Positions 1-5,089 of a stretch of DNA of 5,121 nucleotides are shown here, piece after piece. The first letter of the stretch is position 1. Each line of letters opens with the position of its first letter. The stretch covers positions 1 through 5,121 of the forward strand of contig DAIEFO010000179.1 of the NCBI GenBank assembly GCA_027325475.1, in the 5' to 3' direction. The position numbers were made by a program, and so were the translations under genes. This stretch comes from Desulfobacteraceae bacterium (lineage in GTDB: Bacteria; Desulfobacterota; Desulfobacteria; Desulfobacterales; Desulfatirhabdiaceae). The notes beneath the pieces were generated by a model. That model saw only the letters and a list, made by a program, of their open reading frames with translations, had not been told where the DNA came from and made no database searches.

Positions 1-2
1 TC

Positions 3-14
3 TACAATATTGTA
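3..14. promoter_or_regulatory. Perfect 12-bp palindrome, possible activator site
   Basis: TACAATATTGTA reads the same on both strands. Its centre lies about 105 bp upstream of the start predicted for the sigma-54 promoter at 88-103, a usual distance for enhancer-binding activators of sigma-54. It does not match the NtrC site consensus that I know (GCAC..GTGC type), so any regulator is unknown. AT-rich palindromes also arise by chance. It could equally belong to the gene upstream of the window. Confidence 0.25.
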
Positions 15-21
15 TATTTGG

Positions 22-57
22 CAAATAGATATAAAAAGATACATTTTTATCTATTTG
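22..57. repeat. AT-rich inverted repeat upstream of glnD
   Basis: CAAATAGATA (22-31) and TATCTATTTG (48-57) are perfect inverted arms. The A-run and T-run inside them can add a few more pairs, leaving a short loop around GATACA. It lies 31-66 bp upstream of the -24 element of the glnD promoter. It could be an operator, an activator site, or the remains of a terminator of an upstream gene; there is no clean T-run after the right arm on the + strand, which weakens the terminator reading. Role unknown. Confidence 0.45.
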
Positions 58-87
58 AAAAGACATCACTTACAAGATTGAATGTGG

Positions 88-103
88 TGGCATATTCTTT
101 GCT
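88..103 (+). promoter_or_regulatory. Sigma-54 (RpoN) -24/-12 promoter for glnD
   Basis: TGGCATATTCTTTGCT fits the sigma-54 consensus TGGCAY-R-N4-TTGCW at every defined position. The invariant GG (89-90) and GC (101-102) are separated by exactly 10 bases. With the C of the GC at -12, transcription should start near 114, giving a leader of about 173 nt before glnD. Sigma-54 control of nitrogen-assimilation genes is well established, so the context supports the match. An activator protein would be required; none is encoded in the window. No equally good sigma-70 promoter was seen in 1-286. Confidence 0.7.
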
Positions 104-116
104 TTGTGAAATGTCA

Positions 117-173
117 TGCAGATATTCATGATGTCCACAGGGTATCTGCATGATATACAGGTTACGCAGATAT
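117..173 (+). promoter_or_regulatory. glnD leader with repeated motif and alternative hairpins
   Basis: GCAGATATTCATG (118-130) recurs as GCAGATATACATG (166-178), and GTATCTGCA (142-150) is an inverted copy lying between them. The middle copy can pair with the left one (117-125 with 142-150, one G-U) or with the right one (142-149 with 166-173), but not with both at once. The segment starts at about the predicted sigma-54 start, so it would form the 5' end of the mRNA. Either an RNA switch or stabiliser, or a set of protein-binding repeats in DNA, would explain it. No known riboswitch family was recognised. Confidence 0.4.
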
Positions 174-178
174 ACATG

Positions 179-226
179 GCGCTTTTCTTGGGCTCTTTTT
201 CTGATGAGGGCGGGGTGTAAAAGCGT
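179..226 (+). other. Possible hairpin in glnD leader
   Basis: CGCTTTT (180-186) is complementary to AAAAGCG (219-225), with a G-U pair possible outside at 179/226. The loop is long (32 nt), so stability is uncertain. It lies about 45 nt before the glnD ribosome binding site and does not cover it. Confidence 0.2.
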
Positions 227-271
227 AAATTATCACGGTTCAGAGTATGTTCGGCTGGTTTAGCGTGCGTC

Positions 272-277
272 AGGTGG
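272..277 (+). promoter_or_regulatory. Ribosome binding site of glnD
   Basis: AGGTGG lies 9 bases before the ATG at 287. It is a moderate Shine-Dalgarno match and supports this ATG as the start. The first residues then lead directly into a normal GlnD N-terminus. Confidence 0.6.
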
Positions 278-286
278 TTAATTCCC

Positions 287-2911
287 ATGAACGAAAATGC
301 ATCAGTGCTGTTGAAACAAAAACGGGAGCGATTGATTTCAGGATTCAGGGGCAATGCTCTGTATTTTATGAGCGAGCACACCAGTATTCTGGATCATTAT
401 TTTCAGGTTTGCTATGAAACCAGCCTGGTAGGGCCTGAACTTAGAATTGAAAAAAATCCTTACGCCATTATTGCTCTGGGCGGCTATGGCCGGAAGGAAC
501 AGTGTGTACATTCGGATGTGGATCTATTGTTTCTGTTCGAAAAAGGCGTGCCAGATACCGCGGAAGCACTCATTCAAGAAATGATCTATCCGTTATGGGA
601 TATTGGTCTGGATGTGGGGCATGCTACCCGGTCTATCGAAGAATGCGCCGAAATTTCCAGAACAGATGTAGAGGCGTTTACGGCGCATCTGGACGCCCGG
701 TTTGTCTGCGGGATGTCTCCACTGTACTCAAGGCTGATGCGATATTTGCGCGAAAACATTATCGGAAGCCGGTTTCAGGAAATTATCGCGTGGCTGATTG
801 AAAATAATGTCCGCCGCCACAAACATTTTGGGGATTCGGCGTATCTGCTGGAGCCCAATCTCAAAGAAGGGCGGGGAGGGCTGAGAGACTATCATACCAT
901 CCGGTGGATCGCGAAAATCAAATCGGATATCCAATCTCGTCGAGATCTGGAATATTATGGCTATTTTTCCAGCGATGAGTATCAGTCACTGTCCAATGCA
1001 CTGGCCTTTATCTGGAGTGTGCGCAATCATCTGCACCGGATGACAGGCAGAAAATGTGATCAGCTATATACGGAACATCAACCCAGACTTGCTAAAGTTT
1101 TAGATTTTCAGGAGACGGACGGACGCTCTCCTGTGGAGGCAATGCTTGGAAAAATTCAGGGTGAAATGGAATTTTTAAACCAGCAGTTGCAGATGTTTCT
1201 CTATGAATTGTCTCACGAAACCGGGCAGCAGCATCGCAAACGCAGAAAATACCAGCGGACACAGAATCCCGATCTGGAAATACGCAAGGGCGCCATCAAT
1301 TTCACCTCATCGGAAACGGTTCACAGCAATCCGATGCTCCTTATGCAGATTTTTGAGGAATGTGCCAGATTTCAGGTTCCCTTGTCTGCAGAGGCCAAGC
1401 GGCTTGTCCGGGAGTTCCAGTATCTGGCTGACGCTGATTTTATTGTCTCCAGGAAAGTAATTAAATCATTCGAAAGGTTGCTGATGGCCAAACCTTCGAC
1501 GGTGAATCCGCTGGATGAAATGCTGACATCGGGTTTTCTGCTTCATATTATTCCGGAATTCGCCAGTATTGTTCATCGGGTGCAGTATGATGACTACCAT
1601 CTGTTTCCTGTGGATCAGCATTCTCTGCATGTGGTGCAGACGCTGAAAAAATTCGGCAGCCCGGACGATCCCTCCGAATGCAGACTCTGCGGCGAGCTTT
1701 ATCATGAATTGACTACTCCTAAATGGCTTCTGTGGGCTGGCTTTTTGCATGATATCGGCAAAGGCAGCAGCGGCAACGATCATTCCGGACGTGGCGCGAT
1801 AATTGCGCGCGATTTGATGACTCGTATGGGCTACCGCCGTAAGGATATTGAAACTGTAAGTTTTCTGATCGAGGAGCATCTGTTTCTGATCAAAATCGCC
1901 ACCCGCCGTGATGTCAACGATGAGGAAACCTCCGTATTCTGCGCCAGAAAAATTAAAGATATCGACAGGCTGAAAATGCTGTATCTTTTGACGGTGGCGG
2001 ATTCCATCTCGACAGGTCCCAAAGCATGGAACGAATGGACAGCGGCGTTGCTCAGAGATTTGTTTTTAAAAGCACTCAACATTTTGGAAAATGGTGAACT
2101 GGCCAGTCATGAAGCGGTGGAAACGGTGGCCCGGAAAAAAGAGCAGGTGGTGTATTCTGCTAAAACCCAAAAGGCCGTCAGAGAGCTTGATGCCCTGTTC
2201 AATGTTATGTCCCCTCGGTATCTGCTTTATTCATCCGCGCAGGAGATACTGTCTCATGTGTTGCTGTATCGGGAGCTTAAGGATGCTGATTTCGTCTGGA
2301 ATATTGCAGAGGTCCCGGAGGTGGGGACCCGTATCGTCACAATTTGTGCCAAAGATCGTCCCGGTCTGTTTTCCAGAATATCCGGTGTGTTTACTTTGAA
2401 CAGTTTGGAAATTCTGGATGCCCAGATATTTACCTGGCGAAACAATATCGCTCTGGATATTTTTCACGTCAAGCCTCCGTTGGATCAATTGTTTGAAGAA
2501 GAAAAATGGCAGCGTGCCAGAACACACCTTCAAGCGGCGCTTTCCGGAGAGCTGGATCTGGGGCAGGCGTTAGAGGAGAAGATGAAAGAATGCCAGGTAG
2601 ATCGGCTTCGGTTTTCTGAAAGGCCTCCCCGGGTAGCTATCGACAACCAGAGTTCCAGCTTTTTTACGATTATCGATGTATTTTCCACTGATTTCCCGGG
2701 ATTGCTGTTTCAGATCACCAATGTACTGTTTCGATGCAAGCTGGATATATGGGTAGCTAAAATTGCCACCAAGATAAACCAGGTGGTGGATGTTTTTTAT
2801 GTCAGGGATTTTGATGGCCAGAAGGTGGATGCTGCGGATCGGGTGTCTGCGATAAAAACAGCGGTGCTTGGTGTATTGAACGGGGCGCAGCAAAAGGAGT
2901 CCGGACAATGA
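287..2911 (+). CDS. glnD: Bifunctional [protein-PII] uridylyltransferase / uridylyl-removing enzyme GlnD
   Basis: GlnD is the cytoplasmic glutamine sensor. At low glutamine it transfers UMP from UTP to the T-loop tyrosine of PII proteins; at high glutamine it removes the UMP. At 874 aa it has the usual family length and all expected domains. The nucleotidyltransferase domain has GGYGR (65-69) and the metal-binding S-D-V-D (76-79), followed by the GlnD signature KEGRGGLRD (193-201). The HD hydrolase domain has H445, HDIGKG (488-493), H499 and EEH (529-531). Two C-terminal ACT domains begin near 682 (DRPGL at 690-694) and near 793 (DFPGL at 802-806) and are the likely glutamine-binding part. 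All catalytic motifs look intact, so both activities are expected. A CxxC pair (C465, C468) sits in a loop of the HD domain. The stop overlaps the glnB start, placing enzyme and substrate in one transcript, probably driven by the sigma-54 promoter at 88-103. Identity is secure; activity is inferred from motifs. Confidence 0.97.
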   Translation: MNENASVLLKQKRERLISGFRGNALYFMSEHTSILDHYFQVCYETSLVGPELRIEKNPYAIIALGGYGRKEQCVHSDVDLLFLFEKGVPDTAEALIQEMIYPLWDIGLDVGHATRSIEECAEISRTDVEAFTAHLDARFVCGMSPLYSRLMRYLRENIIGSRFQEIIAWLIENNVRRHKHFGDSAYLLEPNLKEGRGGLRDYHTIRWIAKIKSDIQSRRDLEYYGYFSSDEYQSLSNALAFIWSVRNHLHRMTGRKCDQLYTEHQPRLAKVLDFQETDGRSPVEAMLGKIQGEMEFLNQQLQMFLYELSHETGQQHRKRRKYQRTQNPDLEIRKGAINFTSSETVHSNPMLLMQIFEECARFQVPLSAEAKRLVREFQYLADADFIVSRKVIKSFERLLMAKPSTVNPLDEMLTSGFLLHIIPEFASIVHRVQYDDYHLFPVDQHSLHVVQTLKKFGSPDDPSECRLCGELYHELTTPKWLLWAGFLHDIGKGSSGNDHSGRGAIIARDLMTRMGYRRKDIETVSFLIEEHLFLIKIATRRDVNDEETSVFCARKIKDIDRLKMLYLLTVADSISTGPKAWNEWTAALLRDLFLKALNILENGELASHEAVETVARKKEQVVYSAKTQKAVRELDALFNVMSPRYLLYSSAQEILSHVLLYRELKDADFVWNIAEVPEVGTRIVTICAKDRPGLFSRISGVFTLNSLEILDAQIFTWRNNIALDIFHVKPPLDQLFEEEKWQRARTHLQAALSGELDLGQALEEKMKECQVDRLRFSERPPRVAIDNQSSSFFTIIDVFSTDFPGLLFQITNVLFRCKLDIWVAKIATKINQVVDVFYVRDFDGQKVDAADRVSAIKTAVLGVLNGAQQKESGQ
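2894..2899 (+). promoter_or_regulatory. Ribosome binding site of glnB inside glnD
   Basis: AAGGAG lies within the last codons of glnD, 8 bases before the glnB ATG. With the ATGA stop/start overlap it indicates translational coupling of the two genes. Confidence 0.8.
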
Positions 2912-3246
2912 AAAAAATCGAAGCGATCATAAAACCTTTCAGGCTGGACGATGTCAAATTGGCTCTGAATGAGATCGGAATTCAGGGAATGACGGTATCT
3001 GAAGTCAAAGGATACGGACGTCAGAAAGGTCACAAGGAAGTTTACCGAGGGGCTGAGTATCTTGTTGATTTTACACCAAAAATCAAGATAGAAGTGGTTG
3101 TGGTGTCCGCACTGGCAGAGCAGGCTGTCGCACGCATCAGTGCCGCCGCAAAAACGGATAAGCTGGGAGACGGAAAGATTTTTGTAGTTCCGGTAGAGCA
3201 GGTCATTCGGGTTCGAACAGGCGAACGCGGCAGGGATGCAGTTTAA
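2908..3246 (+). CDS. glnB: Nitrogen regulatory protein P-II (GlnB)
   Basis: PII is a small homotrimeric signal protein in the cytoplasm. It binds ATP/ADP and 2-oxoglutarate and passes nitrogen and energy status to targets such as NtrB, GlnE or AmtB. The 112-aa length is exact for the family. The N-terminus (KKIEAIIKPF) and the T-loop (about 37-55, GRQKGHKEVYRGAEYLVD) are canonical. Tyr51, the residue uridylylated by GlnD, is present. The B-loop (about 82-90) reads KTDKLGDGK, and the C-terminal R101 and R103 that contact nucleotide are kept. Asp54 follows the GlnB rather than the GlnK pattern of E. coli, and no amtB lies next to it, so glnB is the better name; the GlnB/GlnK split is not firm outside enterobacteria. 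The ATG overlaps the glnD stop by four bases and glnA follows 85 bp downstream, so its modifying enzyme and its regulated pathway enzyme flank it. Confidence 0.96.
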   Translation: MKKIEAIIKPFRLDDVKLALNEIGIQGMTVSEVKGYGRQKGHKEVYRGAEYLVDFTPKIKIEVVVVSALAEQAVARISAAAKTDKLGDGKIFVVPVEQVIRVRTGERGRDAV

Positions 3247-3249
3247 GAA

Positions 3250-3270
3250 GTGAGAACATGTTCGTGTCAC
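3250..3270. promoter_or_regulatory. Small dyad in the glnB-glnA gap
   Basis: GAACATGTTC (3254-3263) is a perfect 10-bp palindrome, flanked by GTGA (3250-3253) and TCAC (3267-3270), which are also complementary but offset by three bases. It lies 62-82 bp upstream of glnA, directly after the glnB stop. No T-run follows on the + strand, so a terminator is unlikely. A protein-binding site near a glnA promoter is possible, but I found no convincing -35/-10 or -24/-12 pair in the gap. glnA may simply be read from upstream. Confidence 0.25.
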
Positions 3271-3317
3271 AAAAAATGTATTACGCAATAAACCCAATAG
3301 TTATCATTTTATTAAAC

Positions 3318-3323
3318 GGAGGA
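3318..3323 (+). promoter_or_regulatory. Ribosome binding site of glnA
   Basis: GGAGGA is a near-perfect Shine-Dalgarno, 8 bases before the ATG at 3332. It fits a highly expressed enzyme and fixes the start. Confidence 0.85.
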
Positions 3324-3331
3324 ACAACAGT

Positions 3332-4744
3332 ATGAAACCGATTGATGTACTGGCAATGGCAAAAGAAAAAGGTGTAAAGGTCGTTGATTTGCGGTTTATG
3401 GATTTTCCCGGGGTATGGCAGCACTTTTCAGTGCCTATCCGTGAACTGGAAGAATCCAGTTTTGAAGAAGGCTTCGGGTTCGACGGCTCCAGCATTCGGG
3501 GTTGGCAGCCTATCAACGCCAGCGATATGCTGGTGATTCCGGATGCCAGTACCGCCAAAATAGATCCTTTTTTTGAAATTCCGACACTGGTGCTGATCTG
3601 TGATATTGTGGATCCGACGACATTGCAGCCCTATTCACGCGATCCACGCTACGTCGCCAAAAAGGTGGAAAGTTATCTGAAAACCACCGGCATTGGCGAT
3701 ACCCTTTATATCGGGCCTGAGGCTGAATTCTTCATTTTTGACGATGTGCGTTTTGAGTCTTCCCAGAACCGTGCTTTCTACGAACTGGATTCCATCGAAG
3801 GCGCTTGGAATACCGGACGCGACGAAGGTCCCAACCAGGGATACAAACCGCGTTATAAGGAAGGCTATTTTCCAGTGCCGCCGATGGACAAGTTTCAGGA
3901 TTTAAGAACAGAAATGCTGCTGACACTCGAAGAACTCGGTATCGACATCGAGGCGCAGCATCATGAAGTGGCTTCCGGCGGCCAGGCGGAAATCGACATG
4001 CGTTTCAAGCCGCTTCTGGAGATGGGCGATCAGTTGGCATGGTTTAAATATGTATTGAAAAATGTTGCCTATAAACATGGCCATACGGTCACATTTATGC
4101 CCAAACCCCTTTTTGGTGATAACGGCAGCGGCATGCATACCCATGTCAGTATCTGGAAAGAAGGCAAACCGCTGTTTGCAGGCGATAAGTATGCCGGCGT
4201 TTCACAGCAGGCCCTGTACGCCATCGGCGGTATTTTAAAACACTGCAAAGCCTTGTGCGCTTTTACCAATCCGACAACCAACTCTTATAAACGTCTGGTG
4301 CCTGGGTTTGAAGCGCCCGTGAATCTGGCATATTCCAGCCGTAACCGGAGCGCTGCCATCCGGATTCCCATGTATTCGTCATCTCCGAAAGCCAAACGCA
4401 TCGAATTCAGAACCCCGGATCCATCCTGTAACGGCTACTTGGCGTTTTCCGCCATCAGCATGGCGGTGCTGGACGGTATTCAGAATAAAATGGATCCAGG
4501 CGATCCGCTGGATAAAAACATCTATGATCTGCCGCCTGAAGAAATGGCCAATGTGCCGTCCGCCCCGGGGTCTCTCGAAGAATCTCTGGCAGCATTGAAG
4601 GCCGATCATGAATTTCTTATGAAAGGGGATGTGTTTACTCAGGATGTCATTGATATGTGGATAGATTACAAAATCGATGCCGAGATCAATCCTGTTAAAC
4701 TGCGTCCGCATCCGCATGAATTCTCGCTTTATTTCGATATTTGA
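3332..4744 (+). CDS. glnA: Type I glutamine synthetase GlnA
   Basis: GlnA joins ammonia to glutamate using ATP, the entry step of nitrogen assimilation, and acts as a cytoplasmic dodecamer. The 470-aa length and motifs are those of bacterial GSI. They include the beta-grasp segment with FGFDGSSIRGW (48-58; D51 matches the active-site aspartate), metal and substrate residues in GPEAEFF (128-134) and in HHEVASGGQAEID (210-222), and the ATP/glutamate region NGSGMHTH (264-271). NPTTNSYKRLVPG (313-325), NRSAAIRIP (338-346) and EFRTPDPS (358-365) also match. NIYDLPPEE (396-404) contains Tyr398, equivalent to the tyrosine adenylylated by GlnE in enterobacteria. This places it in the regulated GSI-beta type, although presence of the site does not prove modification here. 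The C-terminus (HPHEFSLYFDI) is complete. It sits behind glnB with its own strong ribosome binding site. No defect or unusual feature was seen. Confidence 0.98.
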   Translation: MKPIDVLAMAKEKGVKVVDLRFMDFPGVWQHFSVPIRELEESSFEEGFGFDGSSIRGWQPINASDMLVIPDASTAKIDPFFEIPTLVLICDIVDPTTLQPYSRDPRYVAKKVESYLKTTGIGDTLYIGPEAEFFIFDDVRFESSQNRAFYELDSIEGAWNTGRDEGPNQGYKPRYKEGYFPVPPMDKFQDLRTEMLLTLEELGIDIEAQHHEVASGGQAEIDMRFKPLLEMGDQLAWFKYVLKNVAYKHGHTVTFMPKPLFGDNGSGMHTHVSIWKEGKPLFAGDKYAGVSQQALYAIGGILKHCKALCAFTNPTTNSYKRLVPGFEAPVNLAYSSRNRSAAIRIPMYSSSPKAKRIEFRTPDPSCNGYLAFSAISMAVLDGIQNKMDPGDPLDKNIYDLPPEEMANVPSAPGSLEESLAALKADHEFLMKGDVFTQDVIDMWIDYKIDAEINPVKLRPHPHEFSLYFDI

Positions 4745-4748
4745 TGCC

Positions 4749-4767
4749 ATCGACAAAAGTTGATTTT
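4749..4767 (+). terminator. Weak hairpin just after glnA
   Basis: ATCGAC (4749-4754) pairs with GTTGAT (4759-4764), with one G-U, around an AAAA loop; four Ts (4764-4767) end the structure, the first of them paired. The stem is short and AT-rich, so it would at most be a poor terminator or a 3'-end stabiliser. The strong terminator at 4997-5031 is the better transcript end. Confidence 0.2.
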
Positions 4768-4772
4768 CAGAA

Positions 4773-4890
4773 GGCTTTGTAAACAGTTCGCAGGTAAGGC
4801 GCATAAATCCTGATGAGTGCAGCGTACTTGTCGTACGCTGCAACGACGAAGGATGCAGCGCAACGCAGCATGCGGACTTTTTACGAAGTC
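4773..4890. repeat. Long imperfect palindromic element, MITE- or REP-like
   Basis: The ends 4773-4792 and 4871-4890 are inverted repeats that pair along 20 positions with one mismatch when G-U pairs are allowed. Inside, GCGC (4799-4802) can pair with GCGC (4858-4861), ATCCT (4807-4811) pairs with AGGAT (4850-4854), and a perfect 10-bp stem (4818-4827 with 4833-4842) closes a TTGTC loop. The whole 118 bp can therefore fold into one hairpin. It has no credible coding content. The terminal inverted repeats, non-coding core and intergenic position fit a non-autonomous mobile repeat. The right-end sequence GGACTTTTTACGAAGTC looks like intergenic repeats I associate with Desulfobacterales genomes, but this is memory, not a search. 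No clear target-site duplication was identified. Confidence 0.6.
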
Positions 4891-4923
4891 GTCGTGCTGA
4901 AGCGCCGTTAATGTCGCTCCCCT

Positions 4924-4993
4924 CCATGAAAACACCGGTTGCCTCCCGGACGTAGGTGGTCGGATGAGAGGTGACACTGGAAGGTTTTCATGG
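4924..4993 (+). ncRNA. Candidate structured RNA of unknown family
   Basis: CCATGAAAAC (4924-4933) and GTTTTCATGG (4984-4993) are perfect 10-bp complements. Nested inside are CCGGT/ACTGG (4935-4939 with 4976-4980, one G-U) and GCCTC/GAGGT (4941-4945 with 4968-4972, one G-U), and CCG/CGG (4946-4948 with 4961-4963) is possible at the tip. This stacked fold has small internal loops, is followed 3 nt later by a strong terminator, and lies upstream of a new gene. It could be a cis-regulatory leader of that gene, a small RNA, or the 3' end of the glnA transcript. I compared it from memory with common riboswitches (cobalamin, TPP, glycine, fluoride, c-di-GMP, guanidine) and none fits. Confidence 0.4.
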
Positions 4994-4996
4994 TAC

Positions 4997-5031
4997 AAAG
5001 CCCCTGCTCTTGTAGAGCAGGGGCTTTTTTT
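4997..5031 (+). terminator. Strong intrinsic terminator
   Basis: The stem 4997-5010 pairs perfectly with 5014-5027 (14 bp with a GC-rich core, GCCCCTGCTCT against AGAGCAGGGGC), the loop is TGT, and seven Ts (5025-5031) follow. It would end transcription coming from glnA. If a promoter lies in 4891-4996 it could instead act as an attenuator for the gene at 5090. The A-run before the stem makes it partly bidirectional. Confidence 0.9.
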
Positions 5032-5037
5032 GTGCCT

Positions 5038-5067
5038 GTAAAACGTTGGCGGATGGCAGCCGTTTAC
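5038..5067 (+). other. Small hairpin before the last gene
   Basis: GTAAAACG (5038-5045) pairs with CGTTTAC (5061-5067) with one bulged A. It ends 10 nt before the Shine-Dalgarno at 5077-5081. It is possibly a leader structure or chance pairing. Confidence 0.2.
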
Positions 5068-5076
5068 CCTATCTCT

Positions 5077-5081
5077 GGAGG
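5077..5081 (+). promoter_or_regulatory. Ribosome binding site deciding the GTG start at 5090
   Basis: GGAGG lies 8 bases before GTG 5090. The ATG at 5083 is only one base after it, too close for initiation, so the GTG is preferred. Confidence 0.7.
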
Positions 5082-5089
5082 TATGGATC

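Noticed and set aside
22..57. Terminator of an upstream gene
   Set aside because: The stem is very AT-rich and has no T-run after the right arm, so it was kept only as an inverted repeat of unknown role.
118..178. Short repeats as a CRISPR fragment
   Set aside because: There are only two direct copies and one inverted copy of about 13 bp, with no regular repeat-spacer layout.
70..381. 103-codon open frame on the - strand over the promoter region and glnD start
   Set aside because: It covers the sigma-54 promoter and the glnD start and has no recognisable family.
1466..1879. 137-codon open frame on the - strand inside glnD
   Set aside because: It is antisense to the conserved HD domain of GlnD; a coding shadow.
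2797..3297. 166-codon open frame on the - strand over glnB
   Set aside because: It is antisense to the glnD end and to the whole of glnB; the translated sequence has no recognisable domain.
3247..3331. Sigma-54 promoter for glnA (TGTCAC..TGTA near 3265)
   Set aside because: Both invariant dinucleotides are broken (GT instead of GG and GT instead of GC), so it fails the minimum consensus.
4379..4927. 182-codon open frame on the - strand over the glnA 3' end and the repeat
   Set aside because: It is antisense to conserved glnA sequence for most of its length and its remainder crosses the palindromic repeat. The protein has no recognisable family.
4924..4993. Resemblance to a cobalamin or molybdenum-cofactor riboswitch (ACACTGGAAGG, GCCTCCCGG)
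   Set aside because: Only short strings look similar. The B12 box and the long multi-helix layout are missing, and the neighbouring gene is not a cofactor gene.
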